Positions 17,895-27,063 of a stretch of 64,000 nucleotides of DNA are shown here, piece by piece. Below the pieces are notes generated by a model. That model saw nothing but the letters and a program-made list of their open reading frames with translations. It did not search any database and was not told the DNA's origin. The first letter of the stretch is position 1; each line of letters opens with the position of its first letter. The DNA comes from Schleiferia thermophila (GTDB lineage Bacteria; Bacteroidota; Bacteroidia; Flavobacteriales; Schleiferiaceae), in contig NZ_QPJS01000001.1 of NCBI RefSeq assembly GCF_003337435.1, positions 760,513 through 824,512 of the forward strand, read 5' to 3'. The translations under genes and the position numbers were made by a program.

Positions 17895-19550
17895 TTACTG
17901 GTAATTTTCAACCATCGACCGTGCATTCATCAGTGCTGAATCAGTAATGGTACTGCCGCTGAGAAGTCTTGCAATTTCCTGCAGATGAGCTTCTTGATTG
18001 AGTTTTTTGAGTTTGGTTTGAAAACGTCCCCCTTCATCTTCCTTATACACCAGAAAATGATGATGAGCAGCAGCAGCAATCTGAGCCAGATGAGTGATGG
18101 CTATAACCTGAATGTCTGATCCCAAAGACCGGAGCAATATGGCGATTTTTTCGGCCGATGCACCAGATACACCTGTATCTATTTCGTCAAACAGTAGGGT
18201 TGGAAGAGATTTTTTCTGAGCAAGTACGGACTTGACAGCAAGCATTAGTCGTGACAATTCACCTCCAGAGGCAATCTGTCTTACAAGAGCTGGTGGTAGT
18301 CCTGGGTTTGGTGCAAAGTACATCTCTGCGTGATCACTACCCGTAGCGCTAATGGGAGCTTTATCCAGGCGAATCTGAAACACAGCACTGGCAAAATTGA
18401 GTTGCTGCAGAATGTTGGAAATTTCAGACTCCAGTTTTGGTATTATTGACTTACGGCTTTCACTTACCCGTTGAGCTGTGGACTCGAGCTGAAGACTTGC
18501 CTCGGCAATTTTTTCCTGAAGTTCTTTTCGGATGGTTTCTTTGTTGGTATAAGCTTCTGTTTCAGCTTTCAATTGGGCAGCGATTTCCAGCAGTTGATCG
18601 GCATCATTTACCTTGTGTTTGTGGCACAGATGCATGAGCTGATCGTATCGCTCCCGCATTATGGCAAGCTGTATCGGATCTACTTCCATCTCAGATGCTA
18701 AATCTTCAACTGTCTGAACAATATCGCGAACTTCCGGAATGAGATTTTTCCATCTTTCATAAAGCTGATGGTAGGCATCTCCAAAGCGCGATAAGTGCCT
18801 GAGGTCGCCTTCGGCGTGTCGCAAAAGTGACTCAATACCAGTTTCATCGGCTGTTGCTACGGAGACGAAACTCTTCAGCCTTTGAAGCGCTTCTTCAGCA
18901 TTTTCAGCCAATTTTATTTTTTCTTCCAATTGTCTCAGTTCTCCGGTAGTAAGCCGGGCATTTTCCAATTCATTTAGCAGGAAGGTTTTATAATCGTGGT
19001 CGCGTTCTGAACCTGAAGTGTTGTTGAGATCATCGAGTTTGGCGAGCAGTTTTTTGTGGTTTAGAAAAGCGTTTTTATATGTCTCGCGGATGAGCTCATT
19101 GTCTGCAAATTTGTCAATGAGATCGAGTAGAAAATTTTGTTGTGTAAGAAGCAAGGTATCATGCTGGCTGTGAATATCAATAAGATAAGCTGTTAATTCT
19201 TTTAAAATTTGAAGATTTACAGGGGTATCCTGGACAAATGCCCGAGATTTGCCACCGGGAAGAATTTCTCTTCTGATAATGATTTGTGTGTCATAGTCCA
19301 GGTCATGCTCTTGAAAAAAAGTTTCCAAACCGTAGTTTTTAATGTCGAAAACAGCTTCTACATAGCATTTATCACTTGGATTACCTGCAATATCTCCTGA
19401 AGCTCTGCTTCCTGATATTAGATTAAGGGCAGATAAGATCATTGATTTTCCTGCTCCGGTCTCACCGGTAAGTATGGTCAAGCCGTTGTCAAAATCTACG
19501 GACAAACGATCGATTAGCGCCAGATTTCTGATTTTAAGGTGCCTGATCAT
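17895..19550 (-). CDS. recN: DNA repair protein RecN
   Basis: SMC-like ATPase of 551 residues acting in double-strand break repair. Walker A GETGAGKS is at 29-36, a long central coiled coil (about 155-375) follows, and the C-terminal head has the ABC signature IASGGELSRLMLAVK, Walker B (PTLLFDEIDTGVSG) and an H-loop (ITHLAQIA). Length and motif order are standard. It is last of the leftward guaA-LysM-recN run, 14 bp after the LysM gene. Confidence 0.96.
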   Translation of the reverse strand: MIRHLKIRNLALIDRLSVDFDNGLTILTGETGAGKSMILSALNLISGSRASGDIAGNPSDKCYVEAVFDIKNYGLETFFQEHDLDYDTQIIIRREILPGGKSRAFVQDTPVNLQILKELTAYLIDIHSQHDTLLLTQQNFLLDLIDKFADNELIRETYKNAFLNHKKLLAKLDDLNNTSGSERDHDYKTFLLNELENARLTTGELRQLEEKIKLAENAEEALQRLKSFVSVATADETGIESLLRHAEGDLRHLSRFGDAYHQLYERWKNLIPEVRDIVQTVEDLASEMEVDPIQLAIMRERYDQLMHLCHKHKVNDADQLLEIAAQLKAETEAYTNKETIRKELQEKIAEASLQLESTAQRVSESRKSIIPKLESEISNILQQLNFASAVFQIRLDKAPISATGSDHAEMYFAPNPGLPPALVRQIASGGELSRLMLAVKSVLAQKKSLPTLLFDEIDTGVSGASAEKIAILLRSLGSDIQVIAITHLAQIAAAAHHHFLVYKEDEGGRFQTKLKKLNQEAHLQEIARLLSGSTITDSALMNARSMVENYQ

Positions 19551-19564
19551 GCCTTTTACTAACC

Positions 19565-21496
19565 TTATTTCTGAATTTGGATCGGAACCAATTTGTAGTT
19601 GCGGTTGGTGAGTACAACTACTTGTGCATTCTGAAAGACCCCATGCTTTCTGGTAGAACGCAAGTCCAGAAATTCCGGTTTGTGCCGATTGTCGGTGAGA
19701 GTTTTAATCAAATCATAAGTGCTTTGAAACGCATGTAGGGTGATGTCATTTGGTTCCAGTTTGTGCTGATTGCTAATACTTTCTGCTGCTGCCTGCACCA
19801 GAGGATGCTCAAAATGAATGTATCTGGGCATTGCAACTAGAAAGTTAACATGGTTGAGATATCTGGGTTCTATAAGTGGATTATCGAGGATGCGCCTATT
19901 GAGCAACAATACAGTGGAGGAGTTTCCAGATTTTCTGATTCGGTCAATAAACTGGGAAGAAAGAAAATTGTCGTCAATAAAAAAGGATACCACCTTTGGT
20001 TCGGGAGAGTCGGTAATCTGGGAGAGACCTTGTAGTCCATTTCCCAGTCGTATCTCTTTGATTTTTCTTCCAATGAGGTACTTTTTGAGCGCGTCGTTTA
20101 GTTGATTGGCCTTTTGGTCTTTCTCAGAATAAATTAAATAAACAGTACTTTCAGGATACGAAGACTGAAGAGCATGTGCAAGTGCCCTGGCTTCTTGTTC
20201 TTCAGTTTCTTGCAATAGGATATTGCCTGGTGCTACAAATGAGGGTTGTCCAAAAGGCAGGACTATCGGCAATTGACTTTGACCATTGATTTGGTGATTT
20301 AATTCTTTGATTTGTTGCGGTATAAAAGGCCCTATTACCAGATCGACATTGGGTATATCAAAAGTTATTTGTCCTAATAAAGAATAATTTTCTGGTGCTT
20401 CAGTAACTTTTAGCGTAATCTGGAATCCCTCATTTTGTAGCAACTCCAATGCAGTTCGTACACCCAGGTAATAATCCATACTGACAATTTCGGAAGGTCT
20501 GAGTTCGTTGCTGGCATTTTCAGGATTTGCGGGGATGATAAGCAAGACCCGTAACTTTCTCTTCCCCAGCATACCGAAGTAATTTACAGCTTCTAAGGTG
20601 CTTATTTCCAATACCTCTTTTGAATCGACAGTGTCAAAAGAACTATCCGTTATTGGCCTGGAAGGCGGGTAATACACCGGTATAAGCAGCAGCATTCCTG
20701 CTTTTAGATTCATTTGATTTAGTTCAGGATTAAATCTCAGGAGGTCTGATGCCGAAATGTTGTATTTTTTAGAAAGTGATGTAAGCGTTTCACCGTTTTC
20801 TACTCGATGCATGGTATATCGGATGGTGTCCTTTTTATCTTCATTTAATTGAGGTTTGACCCGACTGAAACCTTGAGGGGGTGTTTCTGGTTTTATTCGA
20901 ATGAGCTGACCTGCCCTTAAAGTACTGTCGTTTAAATGGTTTATTGTTACCAATTCGCTTACAGAAATTTTGTATAATCTTGCCACGCTGTAAAGTGATT
21001 CGCCTGGTTCCACTCTGTGAAATCCGGCGGGGATCTGTTGGTTGGCTTCCTTGTTTCCGTCATCGGATGGCAGTGGGGCTCTTTTTGGGTTTTTGGGGAT
21101 TAGAAGTCTCATTCCTACTTTTAGAACCTGATTTTGTATCTCAGGATTATTGGATTCTATCAAATCGATTGGCACATCATATTCCCTGCTGATGGAGTAG
21201 AGGGTTTGACCTTCTTTTACGATGTGAATTGTAAATTTCAGAGTATCTACCGGAGATTCATTTTCTGCCGGGGCGGCTGGCACCATTACTACATCGCCGG
21301 CTTTAAGACTATGGCGGGTCTCCGGATTATACCTGTAAAATTCTTCTTGACCAATTCCATAGGTTTTGCAGATGGAATAAACTGTTTCACCTGGTTGCAC
21401 TTTGTGAAATTTAAACTCATTCTGTGCCCTAGCGACGTTCCAGCACAAAAAGACCAGTACAAACGGGAAAAAATTTTTAAATCCTGAGATCGACAT
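19565..21496 (-). CDS. LysM repeats fused to a periplasmic-binding-protein-like domain
   Basis: 643 residues from the ATG at 21496, which opens a signal peptide (MSISGFKNFFPFVLVFLCWNVARAQ). The frame extends 20 residues upstream, but that part overlaps guaA and lacks export features. Four LysM repeats follow, marked by VQPGETVYSICKTYGI, VKEGQTLYSISREYDV, VEPGESLYSVARLYKI and VENGETLTSLSKKYNI. The C-terminal about 320 residues (KLRVLLIIPANP onward) look like a type I periplasmic ligand-binding fold as in amino-acid transporters. No ABC transporter is nearby. The likely place is the periplasm, anchored on peptidoglycan; ligand and role unknown. It sits between guaA (16 bp) and recN (14 bp). Confidence 0.85.
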   Translation of the reverse strand: MSISGFKNFFPFVLVFLCWNVARAQNEFKFHKVQPGETVYSICKTYGIGQEEFYRYNPETRHSLKAGDVVMVPAAPAENESPVDTLKFTIHIVKEGQTLYSISREYDVPIDLIESNNPEIQNQVLKVGMRLLIPKNPKRAPLPSDDGNKEANQQIPAGFHRVEPGESLYSVARLYKISVSELVTINHLNDSTLRAGQLIRIKPETPPQGFSRVKPQLNEDKKDTIRYTMHRVENGETLTSLSKKYNISASDLLRFNPELNQMNLKAGMLLLIPVYYPPSRPITDSSFDTVDSKEVLEISTLEAVNYFGMLGKRKLRVLLIIPANPENASNELRPSEIVSMDYYLGVRTALELLQNEGFQITLKVTEAPENYSLLGQITFDIPNVDLVIGPFIPQQIKELNHQINGQSQLPIVLPFGQPSFVAPGNILLQETEEQEARALAHALQSSYPESTVYLIYSEKDQKANQLNDALKKYLIGRKIKEIRLGNGLQGLSQITDSPEPKVVSFFIDDNFLSSQFIDRIRKSGNSSTVLLLNRRILDNPLIEPRYLNHVNFLVAMPRYIHFEHPLVQAAAESISNQHKLEPNDITLHAFQSTYDLIKTLTDNRHKPEFLDLRSTRKHGVFQNAQVVVLTNRNYKLVPIQIQK

Positions 21497-21512
21497 GGTA
21501 TGTAAAAGGTTT

Positions 21513-23042
21513 TTATTCCCACTCAATGGTGGCAGGTGGTTTTGAACTGATGTCATAAACTACACGGTTTATGCCATTTACCCTGTTTATGATGTGATTT
21601 GAAATTTTAGCCAGAAAATCATAAGGCAGGTGAACCCAGTCGGCTGTCATTCCATCGGTGGAGTGAACTGCTCTGAGTACTATGGCATGTTCATAGGTGC
21701 GCTCATCGCCCATTACTCCTACAGATTTACTGTTGAGCAAGACAACACCCGCTTGCCACACTTTGTCGTATAATCCCTCTTCCTTAAGACCTTTGATGAA
21801 GATATAATCGGCTTCCTGAACCAGGGCAATTTTTTCGCGGGTCACCTCACCTAGTATTCTGATTGCCAGACCCGGTCCCGGAAAAGGATGACGACCCAGA
21901 AGTTCATCCGGTATACCAAGCGCAGTTCCTACTTTTCGAACTTCGTCTTTAAACAACATTCTGAGCGGTTCGATGACCTTAAGTTTCATTACCTCAGGGA
22001 GTCCACCTACATTGTGATGTGATTTGATGGTAGCCGAGGGCCCGGCTACAGATGCACTTTCTATCACATCCGGATATATGGTACCTTGAGCCAAAAAAGT
22101 GACATCTTCTATTGTTAGGGCTTCTTCATCAAAAACTTCAATAAATACCCTTCCAATGACCTTGCGCTTTTGCTCCGGATCTGAAATCCCTGCCAGGGCG
22201 TCAAGAAATCGATCTGAGGCATCAACGCCCTTAACATTAAGACCCATATCGCGATACTGATGCAACACATGGTGATATTCGTTCTTTCGAAGTAAACCGT
22301 TGTTGACAAAAATGCAGTACAGCTGGTCTCCAATGGCCTCTGACAGCAAAACAGCGGCCACTGTGCTATCCACACCTCCGCTCAGGCCGAGCACTACCTT
22401 TTCGGAGCCGATTTTTTTGCGCAGACTTTGTATACTGGATTCGATAAATGACTCAGGTGTCCATGTCTGATGGCATCCACATATATCTAGGGCGAAATTT
22501 TTTAGTATATCCATGCCGTATTCGGTATGGTACACTTCCGGGTGAAACTGTATGCCCCAGATATTTCTGTCTTGTATTTGAAAGGCAGCATTGATTACAT
22601 CTTCTGTAGAGGCTATGGGAATAAAGTCTTCAGGTAACTCATCAATTGTATCACCGTGACTCATCCATACCTGTGAGTAAGAAGGCAGGTTTTTAAAAAG
22701 AGGATTGCGATGGTCCATAATTTTGAGTTTTGCACGGCCATACTCTCTGAGTCCGCTTGCGCCTACCTTTCCACCATTAATGAATGTGAGGAGCTGGGCG
22801 CCATAGCATATTCCCAGAATGGGTACTCTACCGATTAAGGAAGACAGATCTGGTTTGGGAGCATTACTGTCATTTACTGAGAATGGACTACCGGATAAAA
22901 TTACGCCTTTTACATGCGATAAGGAAGCTGGTAGATGATAATAGGGATGTATTTCGCAATAAACGGAAATTTCTCTTATTTTCCTGGCTATCAGCTGGGT
23001 GTATTGTGAACCGAAATCTAGAATAAGAATGGTTTCTTTCAT
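21513..23042 (-). CDS. guaA: GMP synthase (glutamine-hydrolysing)
   Basis: Converts XMP to GMP using glutamine and ATP. The 509-residue protein has an N-terminal class I glutamine amidotransferase domain (nucleophile Cys79 in GICYGAQ, later FHPEVYHT with the His and Glu), an ATP-pyrophosphatase domain with the P-loop [10 protein letters not shown], and a C-terminal dimerisation domain ending KPPATIEWE. All catalytic parts are intact. It is first of the leftward guaA-LysM-recN unit and has a promoter element almost touching its start codon. Confidence 0.97.
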   Translation of the reverse strand: MKETILILDFGSQYTQLIARKIREISVYCEIHPYYHLPASLSHVKGVILSGSPFSVNDSNAPKPDLSSLIGRVPILGICYGAQLLTFINGGKVGASGLREYGRAKLKIMDHRNPLFKNLPSYSQVWMSHGDTIDELPEDFIPIASTEDVINAAFQIQDRNIWGIQFHPEVYHTEYGMDILKNFALDICGCHQTWTPESFIESSIQSLRKKIGSEKVVLGLSGGVDSTVAAVLLSEAIGDQLYCIFVNNGLLRKNEYHHVLHQYRDMGLNVKGVDASDRFLDALAGISDPEQKRKVIGRVFIEVFDEEALTIEDVTFLAQGTIYPDVIESASVAGPSATIKSHHNVGGLPEVMKLKVIEPLRMLFKDEVRKVGTALGIPDELLGRHPFPGPGLAIRILGEVTREKIALVQEADYIFIKGLKEEGLYDKVWQAGVVLLNSKSVGVMGDERTYEHAIVLRAVHSTDGMTADWVHLPYDFLAKISNHIINRVNGINRVVYDISSKPPATIEWE

Positions 23043-23047
23043 GCCGG

Positions 23048-23055
23048 CAAAGGTA
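23048..23055 (-). promoter_or_regulatory. Putative -7 element of guaA
   Basis: TACCTTTG on the minus strand fits TAnnTTTG exactly and ends only 5 bp before the ATG at 23042. If used, the transcript would start at or within a few bases of the start codon, giving a leaderless or nearly leaderless mRNA. No convincing -33 element is seen. Confidence 0.4.
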
Positions 23056-23106
23056 GCTGTATCCTAACAGTATGAATACTACCAGTATTGTAATGCTTAC
23101 TAAAAA

Positions 23107-23649
23107 TTACAAAGAACCTAAAACAAATCCCACTGAAAAAAAGGCCGAATTGAAGTCCCTTTGATTTCCAATTAAATTCAAAGAATATCCAGCGGTGATT
23201 TGCAGTTTAAAATTCTGTAGCAATTCATACAAGTACATCACATTAGGATCCAGTTGGAGCAAGTTGTCCGAAGAGGAAATTTTTGAATTGTCAACGGGAT
23301 TTTCCTCCACATTGACAAATCCTCCAAAACCAATCCTCAATCCAGGTGCAATCTTCTGGCGGGGTGTCACGGAGGTAATAATGCCCCCCATAAGACCTCC
23401 GTATCCTATAGCTACTGTACGGTTGTCTTTGGTGGCAGCACCTCCGTAGCCAAAGCCGCCCAGATAACCATTTTCTGCAAAAACGGCTCCGCCCATACCA
23501 CCATAGGCAGCTCCAATACCTGCATTTCCAAATTTCATGAGCATCACACTAAATCCTCCAAATCCGCCGGATGTGTATTGGCTGAAGGAGTAATGGCTGG
23601 AAATCAGAAAAGCCAGGTATAAAAAGAAGGTTTTAAGGTTATTTTTCAT
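23107..23649 (-). CDS. Glycine-rich exported protein of unknown function
   Basis: 180 residues with a signal peptide (about 1-23, ending HYSFSQ). The next 60 residues are Gly-rich with alternating aromatic residues (FGGFSVMLM, AAYGGMGGAVFAENGYLGG). The remainder has short amphipathic strands and ends in FFSVGFVLGSL, consistent with a small outer-membrane beta-barrel or surface protein. No family recognised. It is 11 bp after the esterase gene on the same strand, so the two are probably co-transcribed. Confidence 0.7.
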   Translation of the reverse strand: MKNNLKTFFLYLAFLISSHYSFSQYTSGGFGGFSVMLMKFGNAGIGAAYGGMGGAVFAENGYLGGFGYGGAATKDNRTVAIGYGGLMGGIITSVTPRQKIAPGLRIGFGGFVNVEENPVDNSKISSSDNLLQLDPNVMYLYELLQNFKLQITAGYSLNLIGNQRDFNSAFFSVGFVLGSL

Positions 23650-23660
23650 GATATTTGAAT

Positions 23661-24392
23661 TTAAAATTTGGTACTTAACACATAGGGCAGCATTTTTCTC
23701 CAGGTGGGCCAGTCGTGTTCAATATCCCAACCCCATATATCCAGGTCGTGAGGTATTCTTTTAAAATTGAGTATTGCGGATAGTTGACGAGAAGCGTCCG
23801 GATCTTCATACGCCCCTGAACCAGACAGGATATGTATATGACCTGATCTTCTGATTTGCTCCAGAGTATTGTGATCGTGAAGATTTTGAAGATAGTGCAT
23901 GGGTGAATTAAAATACACGTTGTCGTCCCAGTAACCTTTTGTATAAGCAGTCAAATCATACACTCCACTCATTGCAATGCATCCATTGATCGCCCATGGA
24001 TTTTTAAAAAACAAATTGGCAGCATGCAATGCACCAAAAGATGCTCCTGATGTAAAGATCGGAGTCTCCGGGCTAGTTTTGTTTTTGATAAAAGGAATTA
24101 CTTCGCTGTACACATATTCATTAAACTGAGCATGCCGCAGGGATTTGTCTCTCGGATGCATTCTGGAATTGAGCCAGCTCTCACTATTTATGGAATTGAT
24201 ACTGAATACCTTAAGTTTGCCAGCATTGATTAAAGGGGCGAGGGCATCTATGAGGTGAAATCTTTCGTATTCCAAAAAATCAGCTGCAGCTGTTGGAAGC
24301 AATAGCAATCCAAAGCCATAATGTCCATACATCACGATTTCCATTTTTTTGTTTAATGCAGGACTATGCCACCAATGTATTTCTCTGTGCAT
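23661..24392 (-). CDS. Putative esterase (alpha/beta-hydrolase, esterase D-like)
   Basis: 243 residues without a signal peptide. The nucleophile region FTSGASFGALHAANLFF has Ser in GASFG, and the conserved C-terminal His would be in WDIEHDWPTWRKMLPYVL. The pattern matches the putative-esterase family, which hydrolyses acyl esters or S-formylglutathione-like substrates; the substrate here is unknown. It starts 74 bp from the divergent beta-CASP gene and is followed by the Gly-rich exported protein. Confidence 0.85.
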   Translation of the reverse strand: MHREIHWWHSPALNKKMEIVMYGHYGFGLLLLPTAAADFLEYERFHLIDALAPLINAGKLKVFSINSINSESWLNSRMHPRDKSLRHAQFNEYVYSEVIPFIKNKTSPETPIFTSGASFGALHAANLFFKNPWAINGCIAMSGVYDLTAYTKGYWDDNVYFNSPMHYLQNLHDHNTLEQIRRSGHIHILSGSGAYEDPDASRQLSAILNFKRIPHDLDIWGWDIEHDWPTWRKMLPYVLSTKF

Positions 24393-24466
24393 TTCTGAAA
24401 ATTTTGGTTACAAATAAATTCCTTTTCTTTGATGATTTCAATAAACTCTTAAAAAAACTTGTTGAA

Positions 24467-25837
24467 ATGGAGATTTCTTTCCTTGGAGGGACAAGTACTG
24501 TGACGGGATCAAAACATCTTGTAGAATATAAGGGAAGGCGTTTATTGCTGGACTGTGGATTGTTTCAGGGGTTGAAAGAGCTCCGTTTACTCAACAGGAT
24601 GCCTTTACCTGTAAATCCATCGACCATTGAAGCTGTAATTCTTTCTCACGGTCATTTGGACCATGTGGGCTATCTGCCATTGCTGGTAAAAAATGGATTC
24701 AAGGGACATATTTACTGCACTACAGCGACAAAAGCCATTGCAAAAGTTATACTGCTTGATAGTGCCAAAATTCAAGTGGAAGAGGCGATAAGGGCTCGAG
24801 CCGGTGGATATTCCCGACATTCAGACCCCCAACCATTGTATGACACCGAGGATGCCAGGAGGGTATTTCCTCTTTTTCGAGAGGTACCCTTTGGCGAGCA
24901 GATTGACCTGGGCCATGGTGTAACATTCCGGTTGACACCGGCTGGCCATATACTGGGAGCCTCGGTAATACACTTGTTCACAGGAAGCAGATGCCTGGTC
25001 TATACAGGCGACCTGGGCAGATATTCAGACTTTCTTCTCCCTCCTCCTGCTGATATTCAAGGAGCAGATGTGTTGCTTATTGAATCCACTTACGGTCATA
25101 CTCTTCATCGCACTTCAGAAGAGCAAATAAACCAAAAACTAATTCATCACCTACGGTATGCTGCCGAAAACAACAGTTTGCTATTAATTCCTGGATTTGT
25201 AGTAGAGAGAGCTCAGGTACTTATGTATTTGATTGGTAAGTTGATGAGCAGTGGACAAGTCCCCAAAATCAGAGCTTATGTAGACTCTCCAATGGCAACG
25301 GCAATTACAGATGTTTTTACAAAGTATTCAGATTTGCTTAAAATCAGCGCCCAAGAGCTATATAGAACAATCAACTCGTATGACTTTGTCGAAAACAAAT
25401 CAGACTCTGACCAGATAGTCAGAGCAAAGTTTGGCAGAGTAGTGGTGGCCGGAGGGGGTATGCTGAGTGGTGGAAGGGCATTGAGCTATCTCTACGAGCA
25501 TTTGGAAAATCCTAATTCCACGTTGCTTCTTTCAGGTTACCAGGCTGAGGGTACGCGAGGCAGAGCCTTGCAAAGCGGACTTGACGAAATTAAAATTTTC
25601 GGAAAGTATCTTAAAGTAAAAATGCGCGTGGATAGCATGGACGGTCTTTCGTCGCACGCTGACAGAGGTGATATCCTTCGCTGGCTAAATGGATTTAGCC
25701 GAAAGCCAACACACATTTACATCGTCCATGGTGAAGCACATGCATCAGATTCTTTGAGATTAAAACTAAAGGATACTTTTCCCCATGCCAGAGTACAAGT
25801 ACCAAGGCTTGGCGATAAAGTGGAGATTGGAAAATGA
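24467..25837 (+). CDS. Metallo-beta-lactamase fold / beta-CASP exonuclease-like protein
   Basis: 456 residues from the ATG at 24467; the frame extends 58 residues upstream through the divergent esterase start, but the domain begins at MEISFLGGTSTVTGSKHL. The MBL motif SHGHLDHVG, a His in AGHILGAS and Asp in YTGDLGR supply the metal site. The beta-CASP insert (about 180-370) and the C-terminal LSSHADRGDIL / HIYIVHGEAHASDSL complete the RNA-processing-type layout of CPSF-73 and Ysh1-like proteins (COG1236). It probably acts as an RNA endo- or exonuclease in the cytoplasm. The YkuK-type RNase H-like gene follows on the same strand. Confidence 0.9.
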   Translation: MEISFLGGTSTVTGSKHLVEYKGRRLLLDCGLFQGLKELRLLNRMPLPVNPSTIEAVILSHGHLDHVGYLPLLVKNGFKGHIYCTTATKAIAKVILLDSAKIQVEEAIRARAGGYSRHSDPQPLYDTEDARRVFPLFREVPFGEQIDLGHGVTFRLTPAGHILGASVIHLFTGSRCLVYTGDLGRYSDFLLPPPADIQGADVLLIESTYGHTLHRTSEEQINQKLIHHLRYAAENNSLLLIPGFVVERAQVLMYLIGKLMSSGQVPKIRAYVDSPMATAITDVFTKYSDLLKISAQELYRTINSYDFVENKSDSDQIVRAKFGRVVVAGGGMLSGGRALSYLYEHLENPNSTLLLSGYQAEGTRGRALQSGLDEIKIFGKYLKVKMRVDSMDGLSSHADRGDILRWLNGFSRKPTHIYIVHGEAHASDSLRLKLKDTFPHARVQVPRLGDKVEIGK

Positions 25838-25931
25838 AAATGTTGAAAAAACTGTGGAAAATTCAAAAAAACTTAACACAAAAATTTAAAATTTATGTGT
25901 TTTAACAAATAATCTTGTAAAAAAAATTCTT

Positions 25932-26387
25932 ATGAAGTCAAACATGGTATTCAGAGATCATGCGGGTCGTAAGGTGACTGATATAAGAAAATATATAGCA
26001 GATTGGCTTTACACACATCCTAAAGGGAGAATTTACATCGGAGCCGATTCCAAAGTGAAGGGCAACTATGTGAAGTACGCAATAGCCATTTGCCTGTGGG
26101 ATGTGGGCCGAGGAGTTCATGAGATATATGCACATACTGTGGTACCAAAGCCATCAGATCCATTTTCCAGATTGTGGAACGAAGTGACCAAAGCCGTTGA
26201 GATAGCTGAGCTCATCAGAGATTTGGCTGAAATCGAAATTCATTTGGACATCAACTCAAAACCGGGTTTTTGGTCAAATCAACTGTATGATGCTTCTTTA
26301 GGTTTTATCAGAAGCCTGGGTTTTGAAGCAGCAGGCAAACCCTATGCGTGGGCAGCCAGCTGTGGTGCAAACAGGCATTGCCAATAA
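25932..26387 (+). CDS. Ribonuclease H-like YkuK-family protein
   Basis: 151 residues. The opening IYIGADSKVKGNYVKYAIAICLW has the RNase H-like first strand with an acidic residue, followed by a helix with an acidic patch (WNEVTKAVEIAELI) and the strand EIHLDINSKPG, matching the DUF458/YkuK family. Predicted RNase H-like fold; activity untested to my knowledge. The ATG at 25932 is taken; a second ATG four codons on is possible. It lies 94 bp after the beta-CASP gene across an AT-rich spacer. Confidence 0.85.
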   Translation: MKSNMVFRDHAGRKVTDIRKYIADWLYTHPKGRIYIGADSKVKGNYVKYAIAICLWDVGRGVHEIYAHTVVPKPSDPFSRLWNEVTKAVEIAELIRDLAEIEIHLDINSKPGFWSNQLYDASLGFIRSLGFEAAGKPYAWAASCGANRHCQ

Positions 26388-26402
26388 ATAAACAGCTCCA
26401 GG

Positions 26403-27053
26403 CTATAGCTTTGAGATTTGGTGGATTTCTTTGTTGCTTACAATGTATCTTCCTTCATCAATTTCTGTAGCTTTTATCAGCATGGCTTTGGCTATTTGAG
26501 CTGCATGAACAGCCTTGTAACGAAGAGGAATAATCGGTGCAAGCAGTCGGTCAATTCGAATGGCCAACTCCTCAAATGGTCTTTTTTCGTCTCGATAGGC
26601 AATGATGGTCGATGGTCTAAAAAAATCTATTCGCGGGACTGCGGAAGCTGAGACATCGCGTTCCATTTCACCTTTTAGCTTTGAATAAAAAACAGGACTT
26701 TTGGGATTGGCTCCGATTGCTGACACCACTAGCATATGAAAGACATCTGTGCGTTCTGCCAGCTCTGCAGTTCTCACGGGAATACCATAGTCAATGGCTT
26801 TATATTCCTCTTTGTCGGATGTTTTCTTCTTTGTGGTTCCAATACACATAAAGATGTGGGTGATCTCGTCCAGATGTGCGGATATAAATTCGTCATTCTG
26901 AAGATTTCCCTGATGCCATTCCAACCTGTTATGCGTAAAAGTCTGAGGGCTTCTGGCTAAAACCCTTACCAGTTTCCAATTTTTTGCTTCGAGCAGTTGT
27001 TTTACAACTTCAGAACCAACAGCACCGGTTGCCCCTATTACCAAAGCCTTCAT
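26403..27053 (-). CDS. NAD(P)-binding oxidoreductase, atypical SDR (NmrA/HTATIP2-like)
   Basis: 216 residues starting at the ATG at 27053 with the dinucleotide motif MKALVIGATGAVGSEVVKQLL. The open frame extends 43 residues further upstream, but that stretch overlaps the preceding gene's end and lacks domain sequence. The segments MCIGTTKKK, HMLVVSAIGA, VFYSKLKGEME (a YxxxK-like pair) and FFRPSTII fit extended atypical short-chain dehydrogenases. Substrate unknown. It follows the FAD-dependent oxidoreductase by 10 bp and is probably in its operon. Confidence 0.85.
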   Translation of the reverse strand: MKALVIGATGAVGSEVVKQLLEAKNWKLVRVLARSPQTFTHNRLEWHQGNLQNDEFISAHLDEITHIFMCIGTTKKKTSDKEEYKAIDYGIPVRTAELAERTDVFHMLVVSAIGANPKSPVFYSKLKGEMERDVSASAVPRIDFFRPSTIIAYRDEKRPFEELAIRIDRLLAPIIPLRYKAVHAAQIAKAMLIKATEIDEGRYIVSNKEIHQISKL

Positions 27054-27063
27054 AAGCGACAAT

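Noticed and set aside
24293-24466. 58-residue upstream extension of the beta-CASP protein
   Set aside because: It crosses the start of the divergent esterase gene and has no domain similarity; the MBL fold begins at the ATG at 24467.
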